Source: RI-153 sp041391225 (GTDB lineage Bacteria > Chloroflexota > Anaerolineae > Caldilineales > Caldilineaceae). From it: a stretch of DNA of 64,000 nucleotides. Below, piece by piece: positions 40,352 to 51,980 of the stretch. Below the pieces are notes generated by a model. That model was given only the letters and a program-made list of their open reading frames with translations, did not search any database and had not been told where the DNA came from. A program made the translations under genes and the position numbers. Location: NCBI GenBank assembly GCA_041391225.1, contig JAWKOL010000008.1, positions 124,001 to 188,000 of the forward strand, read 5' to 3'. How positions within the stretch are numbered: position 1 is the first letter of the stretch; the number at the start of each line of letters is the position of its first letter.

Positions 40352-41484
40352 ATGTACGAACTAAGCGACGATCTGAAGATGCTGCGCGACCTGGCGCGGG
40401 ACTTCGCCCACAAAGAGATCATGCCCAAGGCCGCCGAGTACGACGTGAACGGCGAATGGCCGTGGGAGATCTTCAAGAAGGCGCGCAACGTTGGTCTGGT
40501 GAACCTCAACGTGCCGGAGGAATACGGCGGCATTGGGGCCTCGGTTTTGGAGGAGTGCATCATCGGCGAGGAACTGGCCTACGGCTGTTCGGGCATCCAA
40601 ACCGCGTTGATGCTCAACCAACTAGCGATTCTGCCCATCTTGATTGCGGCCAACGATGCCCAAAAGGAGAAGTATCTCGGTTGGCTGGTAGAGGACCCCA
40701 AGATCGCCGCCTACTGCATGACGGAACCCGACGCCGGCTCCGATGTGGCCGGCATCAAGACCACAGCCGTCAAACAAGGTGACAAGTACATCCTCAACGG
40801 CACCAAAACGTGGATCACCGATGGGCCGGTGGCGAGCTACTACACCGTCTTCGCCAAGACCGATCCGGCGGCGGGCCACAAAGGCATGAGTTGCTTCATC
40901 GTTGAGCGCGATTGGCCCGGTGTGAGCACCAGCAAGCCGTTGGAGAAGATGGGGCAACACGCGGCGCAGGCGTGTCAGGTCTTCTTTGAGAATGTGGAAG
41001 TACCGGCGGAGAACCTGCTGGGCCGCGAGGGCGACGGCTTCATGATCGGCATGAAGGTCTTCGACCGCAGCCGCCCACCGGTGGCCGCCGCTGCTATCGG
41101 TGTCGCCAACCGGGCGCTGGACGAGGCTGTGCGCTACGCTGGGGAACGGACTGCCTTCGGCCAGCCGATTCATCGCTTCCAGGGCGTAGGTTTTATGTTG
41201 GCCGACATGGCGATCCGCGGGAGGCGGGGCGCAATTTGGCGCACAAAGCGGCGTGGCAAGTAGACGCAGGGCAGCGCAACACCCTGGTCGCCTCGATGGC
41301 CAAGGCATTCTGCGCCGAAGCCGCCATGAAAAACACCACCGACGCTGTACAGGTCTTCGGCGGCAACGGTTACAGCCGCGAATACCCTGTAGAAAAACTC
41401 ATGCGCGATGCCAAGATCTACCAGATCTACGAAGGCACCACGCAGATCCAGCAGCAGATCATCGTGCGCGAGCTCTACCGCTGA
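40352..41484 (+). CDS. Acyl-CoA dehydrogenase, one frameshift
   Basis: About 377 residues from ATG 40352, with AAGGAAAAG upstream. It carries out FAD-dependent alpha,beta-dehydrogenation of acyl-CoA. Motifs: YCMTEPDAGSDVAGI and WITDGPVASYYTVFAKT for FAD binding, ERTAFGQPIHRFQG and, after a shift near 41220 in a G-rich stretch, AVQVFGGNGYSREYPVEKLMRDAKIYQIYEGT, which holds the catalytic glutamate of the YEGT motif. The broken point lies between LADMAIR and EAGRNLAHKAAWQ. The chain-length preference cannot be told. No ETF genes are adjacent. Confidence 0.92.
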
Positions 41485-41510
41485 CCCGAGCAGCAACGTC
41501 GAACAGGATC

Positions 41511-41604
41511 AGAATAGAACGCGGATTGAGCGGATCAAGGCGGATTTTTCTTCTGAAAATCCGTTCAGATCAGCCCAATCCGCTCAATCCGCGTTCTATC
41601 TTCG
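41511..41604. repeat. Inverted repeat with ATCCGC units
   Basis: AGAACGCGGATTGAGCGGA (41516-41534) and its exact complement (41579-41597) form a 19-bp perfect stem around 44 bases with a smaller inner dyad. It lies between the convergent acyl-CoA dehydrogenase and methyltransferase ends, where it could also terminate transcription. Confidence 0.75.
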
Positions 41605-41621
41605 GTGCAATGATGCGATCT

Positions 41622-43109
41622 CTATTCGGTCTTCTGCGCCAGGATGTAGACCACCTGTTGTTCGAAGAGGAGTTCGTCGCCCTGTCCGTGGACGTTGAGT
41701 TCGGCCGCGCCGGTTTCGATGCTGGCTTCGAGCATTTCAACGACGGCGTGGCGCGTCCCCGCGTCGACGGCGACTTCGTCGAGCCATTGGTTGACGCGCC
41801 GCTGCGCTTCGTCGCCTTGTCTTTCTGTACCTGGAAGCCGGCGGCGTTGAGTTGCTCTCGGTATTGCGTCTGCGTGCGGATGGTGGCGTGGCTGGGGTTA
41901 CGGCGGCTTTCGATGGCGTTCTGCGTGGCGCTTGACCGCGCCCCCTGAGCCGTTGATGTCGGCGATTAGGAGACGCCCCCGAGTTTGAGCACTCGGTTGA
42001 ACTCATCGAAGGCACGGCGCAGTTTGACGATGTGATGCAGCAGCATTCGGCACACGACCAGATCGAAGGTTTGGTTCGGGAAGGGCAGATCGTGCGCTGG
42101 CCCCAGCCGATAGCTGACACGACGCAGGATGTCGGCATCGCCGCTACTCAAGCGCAGATACTCCGCCCGTTCCAGCATGGCCGGGCTTACGTCTACGCCC
42201 ACCACTTCTAGCGCCCCGTTTTGGCCAGCGCCATACTCAGGTGACCCAGGCCACTGCCTACTTCCAGGATGCGCTGCCCCTCATCGATTTCGGCGAAGCG
42301 CACAAGATCCTTGTCGTAGGCGCCGGTGGCATTGGCCTGTTCAGTGAGTTCCTCGATGCTCACCGATGTCGCAATCTGGTTGTAAACCCGGCGCTTCAAT
42401 ACAACCTGATCGCGCACATCGCTGTCCACAGGCGCTTCGGCGCGCACGGCGGCGCTGCTCAGCGCCGGGCGCGGCAGATGTTCGCGGCGATTGGCATAAA
42501 CCAGTTGCCAGTGGTGATCGGTGAGGGTGCATTCGGTGATGCCGGTGTCATCTACCGCGAGCGCAAGTTGGTCACCGTTGAGGAGCGCAACAGCGCCACA
42601 ATCGCGTTCGGGTTGGCTACGATAGCTGTGGTGCTGCCCCAGCGGTTGCTAAGCGTGTGCGCGAAGGCTTCCATCACCCGTTGCAGATAGCCATCGTACT
42701 CTACGGCGTCCGTATTGTCTTCGGGCGGATCATGCCGAAGCGGCGGCTGTACGAGCCAGTCGCGCCTGGCCGTCATGGGGAAGAGGGATTCCAGCACCAC
42801 AGGGAGGCCCAACGCCTGGCTGATTCGTTGGGCTGTCAAGCGGCAACGCAGTTGTGGGCTGCAAACCAGGTGATCGATCTGTTCACGCGTGCGCAGCCAT
42901 TCGGCCAGCGCGTTGGACTGTTCCCAGCCCAACGCGGTGAGGCCGGTATCGGTCAGCGTCAAGTTGCCGTAGCGACGTTGCAGGCTTTCGGCATGGCATA
43001 TGAGCAGGAGCCGGGTCTGGCGGTTGGGGAGCGTCGCCGGTAACTTAAGAATCGGCTTATGCGATGGCTGAAGATCAGGCGCGTCTGTCAACGGATCATC
43101 CGATGTCAA
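41622..43109 (-). CDS. Histidine phosphatase fused to a class I SAM methyltransferase, several frameshifts
   Basis: From TTG 43109 the N-terminal half reads LLLICHAESLQRRYGNLTLTDTGL (catalytic R-H-type motif with H-A-E) and DHLVCSPQLRCRLTAQRI, a phosphoglycerate-mutase-like phosphatase. Near 42590 the frame shifts; restoring one base gives LLRFLNGDQLALAVDDTGITE and VYANRREHLP, a normal phosphatase end. With no stop the same frame then runs into VLKRRVYNQIATSVS and a methyltransferase: RILEVGSGLGHLSMALA, VVGVDVSPAMLERAEYL, PNQTFDLVVCRMLLHHI, VLKLGGV, ending YILAQKTE at 41622. So one fused protein of about 490 residues is likely, though overlapping genes with a lost stop remain possible. Confidence 0.65.
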
Positions 43110-43503
43110 GGTTGTGAATTTGAGAAAACCTGGTACAGAAGCCGATGGATGGCCGGCTGATGATGACGATCATACCGCGCCTTCTGGTGTGAGGCAAGCT
43201 GAATACCTCTTCTTCACTGGTCAACAGGCGACCTGATGGCCTAGTCAGTTGACTCATTGACAACCCTTTCCTTTTTCTGTACAATCCTCTCCAGCTTAAG
43301 AAACTGTATTGTACCTCACCGCAGATTATCCCCGAATCTGTGTAAACGCTGAAGGCATCATGATTCAAAAACGAGTCCAATCGCCAGATGTCAGGAGACT
43401 GACCATCGGCGTTTTTCGCCAATCACCGACTGCCCATCCAGGATGGTCGGCGCTTGGCATTTCGTATATACCCAACACGCACCCAAGTGTATAAGGAGGC
43501 TTT
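43110..43503. other. fusA upstream region with promoter and long leader
   Basis: This 394-base gap between the divergent phosphatase and fusA genes carries a strong promoter at 43257-43285, leaving a fusA leader of about 210 bases. I see no known riboswitch or ribosomal-protein operator in the leader, and a 61-codon open frame there has no family-like features. Confidence 0.55.
43257..43285 (+). promoter_or_regulatory. Sigma-70-type promoter of fusA
   Basis: A perfect TTGACA at 43257-43262 and TACAAT at 43280-43285 are separated by exactly 17 bases. It is the best promoter match in the window, in keeping with high expression of an elongation factor. Confidence 0.75.
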
Positions 43504-45570
43504 ATGGCTAAGTTTCGTACTGCACAACTCCGCAATGTGGCGGTACTTGGGCACGGCGGATCTGGCAAGACGTCACTAGTCGAGGCGTTGCTATTTAACA
43601 GTGGCGCAACTTCGCGCGTCGGCCGCGTCGAAGACGGCACCACTGTCTCAGACTGGGACACCGAAGAACATCGCCGGGGAATCTCGATCAACCTTTCCGT
43701 CGTGCCCGTGGTCTTCAACGATATCAAGCTCAATCTGGTCGACACCCCCGGTTATATCGATTTCGCCGGTGAAGTCATCGGCGCATTGGAAGTGGCGGAG
43801 GCCGGCCTCGTCCTTGTCGACTCGGTGGCGGGCGTAGAAGTCGGCACCGAGTTGGCCTGGGATCGGCTGGATCAGGCGCAGAAGCCGCGCATGGTTTTTA
43901 TCAACAAGATGGACCGTGAGAACGCCAATTTCAAGCGCGTTTTGGAAGATCTGCGCAGCACTTTTTCGGGGACAATCATTCCATTTCAGATTCCCATCGG
44001 ATCGGCTGATAACTTCAAGGGCGTGGTCAACCTGGTTGACATGATAGCCTACCTGGGGCGCACCGGCGAAGTGGCCGATATCCCCGCCGAGGTGATGGAC
44101 GAAGTCAACGAAGCGCGCCAGGAACTGGTCGATTCCGCCGCCGAAACCGACGACGAGTTGATCATGAAGTACCTGGAAGGCGAACCCCTCACCGAAGACG
44201 AAGTACGCCACGGCCTGCACGATGGTGTTCGGCAAGGCAAGATCATTCCCGTCTTCTGTGGCACGGCCATCGGCAATGTGGGCCTGTACAGCCTTGTCCG
44301 CGCCATGACCAGCTATGTTCCCTCGCCCGACGAAGGCGCGATTGCCTGCACAGTGGACGGCGAAGAGAGCACGCTTTCGGCCACCGCCGACGGCAAGGGG
44401 ACAGGCTACGTCTTCAAGACCATCGTCGACCGTTACGTGGGGCGCATGAACTACGTACGCTCCGTCACCGGCTCGATCAAAAAAGACGATCACCTCATTG
44501 TTCCCCGCACCGGGAACGAGGTTCGTATCCAGAATCTCTTTGCTGTCAGCGGCAAGGAACTCACCGCCGTGGACGAACTGGTAGCCGGCGACCTGGGCGT
44601 TGTCACCAAGTTGGACGACGTTCTTACGGGCGATACATTGGCAGCGCCGGGCAGCAATATCGCAGTGAATGCTCCCGAATACCCGCGCCCGCTCTACAAC
44701 GTCGCCGTGGTTCCCTCCACACAGGCCGACAGCGCCAAGATGAGCCAGGCCTTGCATGCCCTTACCGAAGAAGACCCCACGCTCCGGGTACAGTACATCA
44801 ACGCCACCAAACAGAATGTGCTGCAAGGTATGGGCGAAGCGCATATCGATGTCGCCATGCACAATTTGGAGACCAAGTTCGGCGTGCATGTGGAAACATC
44901 GATCCCCAAAGTGCCGTACCAGGAGACAGTCACCCGCTCTGGCAGCGCCCACTACCGCCACAAGAAGCAGACAGGCGGCGCCGGGCAGTTTGCCGACGTT
45001 CACCTGCGTGTGGAGCCGGTGGAGCGCGGCGAAGGGTTCTCGTATGCAAGCGAGGTCTTCGGCGGCGCCATCCCCACCGTCTTCATCCCGTCCATCGAAA
45101 AGGGCATTCGCCAGGTACTCGATACCGGCGTCGTGGCCGGCTTCCCGATGGTCGATGTCAAGGCGATTGTCTTCGACGGCAAGTACCACCCCGTCGATTC
45201 AAAGGACATCGCTTTCCAGACAGCGGGCCGCGAGGTCTTCAAATTGGCGGTGCAGGAGGCAGGTCCTGCCCTGCTTGAGCCGATCTACAACATTCAGGTG
45301 ATCGTGCCAGAAGAGTTCATGGGCGACATCATGGGCGACCTGAACACCCGTCGTGGCGCGCAGGGCATGGAACAGCGCAACAACCGCGCCATCGTGCGTG
45401 CGCAAGTGCCGTTGGCCGAAATCATGCGCTACGGCACCGACCTGCGTTCAATGACACAGGGCCGCGGCATCTACACCATCGAATTCGATCACTACGAGCC
45501 GGTGCCCAGTCATCTGACTGCCGAAATCGCGGAACAGAACCGCCAAGATGCCGAGGCTGAAACAGCCTGA
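43504..45570 (+). CDS. fusA: Elongation factor G (EF-G2-like variant)
   Basis: 688 residues, with all five EF-G domains. It drives ribosome translocation using GTP. The P-loop is GHGGSGKT (about residues 16-23) instead of the usual AHIDAGKTT; G3 is DTPGY and G4 NKMD. The DTEEHRRGISINLS stretch replaces the classical 'ERGITI' switch I. These changes are typical of the EF-G2/EF-G-like paralogues found in Chloroflexi, Thermus and Actinobacteria, so this may be a second, non-canonical EF-G. A strong AAGGAGG sits ahead of ATG 43504. No rpsL/rpsG or tuf neighbour is present, again unlike classical fusA. Confidence 0.85.
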   Translation: MAKFRTAQLRNVAVLGHGGSGKTSLVEALLFNSGATSRVGRVEDGTTVSDWDTEEHRRGISINLSVVPVVFNDIKLNLVDTPGYIDFAGEVIGALEVAEAGLVLVDSVAGVEVGTELAWDRLDQAQKPRMVFINKMDRENANFKRVLEDLRSTFSGTIIPFQIPIGSADNFKGVVNLVDMIAYLGRTGEVADIPAEVMDEVNEARQELVDSAAETDDELIMKYLEGEPLTEDEVRHGLHDGVRQGKIIPVFCGTAIGNVGLYSLVRAMTSYVPSPDEGAIACTVDGEESTLSATADGKGTGYVFKTIVDRYVGRMNYVRSVTGSIKKDDHLIVPRTGNEVRIQNLFAVSGKELTAVDELVAGDLGVVTKLDDVLTGDTLAAPGSNIAVNAPEYPRPLYNVAVVPSTQADSAKMSQALHALTEEDPTLRVQYINATKQNVLQGMGEAHIDVAMHNLETKFGVHVETSIPKVPYQETVTRSGSAHYRHKKQTGGAGQFADVHLRVEPVERGEGFSYASEVFGGAIPTVFIPSIEKGIRQVLDTGVVAGFPMVDVKAIVFDGKYHPVDSKDIAFQTAGREVFKLAVQEAGPALLEPIYNIQVIVPEEFMGDIMGDLNTRRGAQGMEQRNNRAIVRAQVPLAEIMRYGTDLRSMTQGRGIYTIEFDHYEPVPSHLTAEIAEQNRQDAEAETA

Positions 45571-45601
45571 TCTGCTGTTGGCCGTTCAGTACAAGAGAAA
45601 C

Positions 45602-45637
45602 AAAGAGAGGGCGGCAGATCCGGCCCTCTCTTTTTCA
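45602..45637 (+). terminator. Rho-independent terminator after fusA
   Basis: AAAGAGAGGGC pairs with GCCCTCTCTTT around a short loop, followed by TTTTT. It begins 31 bases after the fusA stop. Confidence 0.85.
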
Positions 45638-45670
45638 TGTCTGATATTTTCGGAGAAACCAGAGAAAAAT

Positions 45671-45808
45671 GATCCACGAAGGCACACGAAGATCCACGAA
45701 GGCAGAAAAGAATAGACAGAAGTCTTTTCCGCTCTGCTGTCCTGCGAATCCTGAAATCCGTGTCCCTCTCTTCTCCTCTTCGTGGTGCTTCGTGTGCCTT
45801 CGTGGATC
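45671..45808. repeat. Inverted repeat with CACGAAG units
   Basis: GATCCACGAAGGCACACGAAG (45671-45691) and its exact 21-base complement (45788-45808) close a large dyad. Inside, the CCACGAAG word recurs on the left and CTTCGTGG on the right, with unit spacings of 7-10 bases. It lies between fusA and the convergent HPt gene. Confidence 0.8.
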
Positions 45809-45828
45809 AATAAAACTCTGAGATATCC

Positions 45829-46248
45829 TTACGCTTCGTTGTCCATACAATCGTGGAACTCGAAATGTTTGTGTAGCAGAATACGCAGGTGCCTGGTCTG
45901 CACGTGGATCTGTTCCAGTATCGTCGCGACGCTCTCGGTTCGCCCTTCAACGGCCAGTTGTTCCACCTTCTCGCAGTTGCCGGCAAGCCATTCGGCCCCA
46001 AAAATGCGGCAACTCGATTTCAAACTGTGTGCCGCTCTGCGTAACTCATCTTTTTCGCCATTTTTCAGTGCCTGGTTCATCTCAGAGATCAGGCTCTTGC
46101 TGCTCTGGCAGTATGTTTCCAGCAAATCAGCGATGATCTCTTCATCGCCGCCACAAATATCATTGACGAACAGATCCAGCGCTGTCTCGTCCAGATCGGG
46201 TAGGTCAATCGACTCTTGTGGATGCATCGAGTTTTTCTGCAACGCCAT
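45829..46248 (-). CDS. HPt (histidine phosphotransfer) protein
   Basis: 139 residues, a single HPt domain. RRAAHSLKSSCRIFGAEWLA carries the phospho-accepting histidine, with the flanking LLETYCQSSKSLISEMNQAL and CEKVEQLAVEG helices. It shuttles phosphoryl groups between hybrid kinases and response regulators. A second HPt gene lies 49 bases upstream on the same strand. No hybrid kinase is adjacent, so the partner must be elsewhere. Confidence 0.85.
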   Translation of the reverse strand: MALQKNSMHPQESIDLPDLDETALDLFVNDICGGDEEIIADLLETYCQSSKSLISEMNQALKNGEKDELRRAAHSLKSSCRIFGAEWLAGNCEKVEQLAVEGRTESVATILEQIHVQTRHLRILLHKHFEFHDCMDNEA

Positions 46249-46297
46249 TTTATGTCTCGGAATCTACTTGTTACGTCTCGACAAAAAACTTGGGGTG

Positions 46298-46672
46298 CTA
46301 TTTCAGGCGTTCACGTTCTGCGTTGAGCGCGTCTTCAACTTCTGTTAGCTTCTGAATCACATCGTCGATCTTGCAGCGGATCTCGTCTAGCTGGGCATCA
46401 CGCGCCGCCAACTCCATCCAGGCGAATATGGCGGAAAGATGTTCAGCGCCAAATGTGGCGGAACTTGATTTCAAGGCATGAGCGTTGATCTCCACAAGCC
46501 TTGCATCGTTGCTGTCCAGCGCCCTTTTGAGGTTATCGAATGTCTGGCGGGAATCCACGGTGAAGGTATTGATCAGATCTAGCATGATTTCAGGGATCCC
46601 AATCGCGACCGTGTCTTCTAGATCGCGCAGCGTGACCATGTTTATCGGATGTTGTAAGTTTGCACCCGCCAT
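46298..46672 (-). CDS. Second HPt protein
   Basis: About 124 residues from ATG 46672, which has AAAGG eight bases upstream; in-frame ATGs at 46696 and 46774 are alternatives. INAHALKSSSATFGAEHLSA carries the phospho-histidine. The C-terminal helix is charged (KLTEVEDALNAERERLK) and may form a coiled coil. The two tandem HPt genes are similar in the histidine helix but differ elsewhere, suggesting an old duplication with separate partners. Confidence 0.82.
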   Translation of the reverse strand: MAGANLQHPINMVTLRDLEDTVAIGIPEIMLDLINTFTVDSRQTFDNLKRALDSNDARLVEINAHALKSSSATFGAEHLSAIFAWMELAARDAQLDEIRCKIDDVIQKLTEVEDALNAERERLK

Positions 46673-47097
46673 ACCTGGGCCTTTCTGAATGTCCATGTGC
46701 GCCAGCATTAAGGTCGGTCTGGAACTGCGGCATTGCTGATATGTAGAACATGTCATTCCTGACCGGTGTCGCATTATTCTAGCACATGCCCTACCATAAT
46801 GTTTTACATGTGTCTTAGGCGTTTATTTTATTAGCGTTGCGCTTCTTTAGGTACAGCGCCTCGCTTGAACGGCAACATGGTCGTCAATGTCACCCTGTTA
46901 GGCGCAATTGACATGGTAGTTCATTGTAATGAGCCATATAAGGTGCAAACTGTGTATCTTTTCCAACCACAATCGACGCGAAACGCCGCAACAAATACGC
47001 CTTTTCTCACAGAGAACGGCGATGGATTTGGCGCGCTCTCCTGATTCAGCTATACTGCCACGGATATCGCGCCTTTGCTTTCACTGGAGTGAAACTT
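46673..47097. other. Intergenic region, divergent promoters expected
   Basis: About 425 bases between the HPt pair (minus) and the glycosyltransferase (plus). A candidate promoter for the latter lies at 47028-47056. It is more AT-rich around 46790-46850 than the surrounding sequence. No RNA gene or repeat was seen. Confidence 0.45.
47028..47056 (+). promoter_or_regulatory. Candidate promoter of the glycosyltransferase gene
   Basis: TTGGCG (47028-47033) and TATACT (47051-47056) are 17 bases apart, about 40 bases before the GTG start at 47098. Confidence 0.45.
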
Positions 47098-48599
47098 GTG
47101 CCATTTTTCTCTTTGTACGATTCGCTTTCTGTTGTAACCGTGGGACTTCAGTTGCTCTACGGCATCGGCGCGCTAGGACTCGCTATCTACGGCGCGCAGG
47201 CGCTCTGGCTCACCAGCCGTTTTCTGCGCTCGTCAGAATCCACCAGCGACGCTGCGATTTCAATTGAATCTGCACAATGGCCGCGGGTGACCGTGCAGCT
47301 TCCCATCTTCAACGAACAGTTTGTGGTTGAACGTCTGATCGACGCCTGCGCTCAGCTTGATTACCCTGCGGATCGCTTGCAGATCCAGGTGTTGGATGAT
47401 TCCACCGACCAGACAACGTCGATTGCGCAACAGCGGGCGGCGCACTGGCGGCAGCAGGGCATCAATGTTGAGGTGACCCACCGAACGGTGCGCAGTGGAT
47501 ACAAAGCCGGCGCCCTGGCCGACGCTGCCCCTGGCCGATGGTGACTTCATCGCCATCTTCGATGCCGATTTCGTGCCGTATGCCGACTTTCTCAAACGCA
47601 CGGTGACATCCTTCCTGGGGCCACACCGCCGAGATGTCGGCTTCGTCCAGGCGTTGGGGACACCTCAACGCCGACTATTCGGCGCTCACACGCAGCCAGG
47701 CGCTGGCGCTGGACGGTCACTTTGTGGTTGAGCAATCGGCCCGGCAGACGCAAGGATACCCATTCGGGTTCAACGGCTCCGCCGGCGTATGGCGGCGCAG
47801 TTGTATCGAAGACCGGCTAGTGGGTGGCTGGCAGGCCGACACACTCTGCGAGGATCTCGACCTGAGCTACCGCGCCCAACTGGCCGGCTGGCAACCCGTC
47901 TACCTCCCTCGAGTCGAAGCGCCTGCCGAAGTGCCGCCGCAGTTGCTCGCCTTCAAGCGGCAGCAATTCCGCTGGGCCAAGGGTAGCGTGCAGACGTTGA
48001 AGAAGCTCTTCGGCACGGTCTGGCGCAGCGATTGGCGGCTCTCGGCGCGGATCGCGGCGACGATCCATCTGGGCAACTACCTGATCCACCCGTTGTTGTT
48101 GCTGCTGTTGCTTGTGACGCTGCCCTTGCTGCTGCTCGGCATCGATCCCTTCTGGCCGCTCACCTACCTGAGCCTGGTTTCACTGGGGCCGCCGCTGCTC
48201 TACGCCGTTGCCCAAAGACGGCTGCACCCGCGCACCTGGGCGCGGCGTTGGGCCTACCTGCCCGTGCTCACGCTTCTGGGGACAGGGCTTTGCCTGAACA
48301 ACACCGTCGCCGTGTGGCAGGCTTTCACCAACCGCGCGTCGCCGTTCTTGCGCACGCCCAAGTTTCAGGTCCGCGCCGCCGGGGACCGCTGGCAGCGCAA
48401 CACCTACGTCCTGGCGCTGGATCCTTTGGTGCTGGGCGAGCTATTGCTCTGCCTCTACGCTTGCGCAACCGTGGCTGTAGCCGTGGCCCAGGGTAAGTGG
48501 TGGACAGTGCCGTTCCTGCTGATCTACGCGTTCGGCTTTGGCTACATGGTGACAGCCGGCCTTCTGGCAAGCCTGGGCTGCTGGCAACCGCAGCGATGA
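47098..48599 (+). CDS. GT2 processive glycosyltransferase (cellulose-synthase-like), two frameshifts
   Basis: About 500 residues. An N-terminal membrane helix is followed by the GT-A domain: VTVQLPIFNEQFVVERLID, QVLDDSTDQT, then in a second frame GDFIAIFDADFVPYADFL (DxD metal site), then in a third GHLNADYSALTRSQALALDG, TLCEDLDLSYRAQLAGW (catalytic ED) and QQFRWAKG (the Q-x-x-R-W motif of processive enzymes). Several C-terminal membrane helices follow. Breaks are near 47528 and 47655. Homologues make beta-glucan- or glucomannan-type polymers; the product here is unknown. GTG 47098 is chosen because GGAG lies eight bases upstream. Confidence 0.85.
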
Positions 48600-48778
48600 G
48601 GGGCGGCGCGCCGAGTCGCCCGCGGTGACAGCTCATCCCAGGTTTGGCGACGCTGATTTTGTCAAAAGCCGCGGGCGTTAGTAGAATGGAGAAACGGCCT
48701 TGTGGCCATTTCCCCTCATCGACACGGTGCAGATGGTCCAACCCACCTGCATTGGACAGCGTGGCAAGGAGTCTTTGA

Positions 48779-48997
48779 ATGGCTGGTAGAGAATACGACG
48801 ATCTATCTTGGCTTGAGAGCAAAGAAGACATCATCACCCTGGAAAATCGCTCCAGGAACAACTACATCCTGGACTTGCCGACGGGCCTCTACCGCCTCGA
48901 CTCCGGGCGCCGTATGCACACCCTGCGTTCGATCCTGAAAATCGCCCAGGTGCAGAAGTTGATTGATGCGGGGGAATTGGTGATTGGTGATAAGTGA
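48779..48997 (+). CDS. Small unknown protein (72 residues)
   Basis: ATG 48779 has AAGGAG seven bases upstream, a strong start. The product is charged and soluble (WLESKEDIITLENRSRNNYI, then LDLPTGLYRLDSGRRMHTLR) with a helical end, KIAQVQKLIDAGELVIGDK. I do not recognise a family. The last residues are encoded by the short-period repeat that follows, so the natural end may have differed. It lies between the glycosyltransferase and polA, on the same strand as both. Confidence 0.65.
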   Translation: MAGREYDDLSWLESKEDIITLENRSRNNYILDLPTGLYRLDSGRRMHTLRSILKIAQVQKLIDAGELVIGDK

Positions 48998-49091
48998 TTG
49001 GTGATTGGGATCTTGTCGAGCCATCGGTCTCCAGTTGGAGGGCCGTTTGCTTTACAAGATCCCAGTCACCAGTCACCAATCACCAATCACT
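48974..49091. repeat. GTGATTG heptad inverted repeat upstream of polA
   Basis: The left arm (48974-49016) holds GTGATTG units twice as tandem pairs and ends GGGATCTTGT. The right arm (49054-49091) starts with the complementary ACAAGATCCC and continues AGTCACC, AGTCACC, AATCACC, AATCACT, a clean run of heptads. Confidence 0.8.
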
Positions 49092-49195
49092 CGCTCCCCT
49101 CTCCTGGCAACGACGCCCCATCCTTGCAACAACTCACGCTTAACACTGCCGGCGGTCAATTCTGACGGCCATTTCTGTTTTTGGGGACAGGTCTC

Positions 49196-51974
<2,779 letters not shown>

Positions 51975-51980
51975 CGCGCT

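Noticed and set aside
43309..43494. 61-codon leader peptide of fusA
   Set aside because: No ribosome binding site and no conserved or attenuator-like features.
43648..45189. 513-codon minus-strand frame inside fusA
   Set aside because: Shadow of EF-G; composition and lack of start signal do not support it.
39952..47097. tRNA or small RNA genes in the larger gaps
   Set aside because: No cloverleaf-like arm spacing, T-loop GTTCRA or other RNA-gene signature was found in the three gaps longer than 300 bases.
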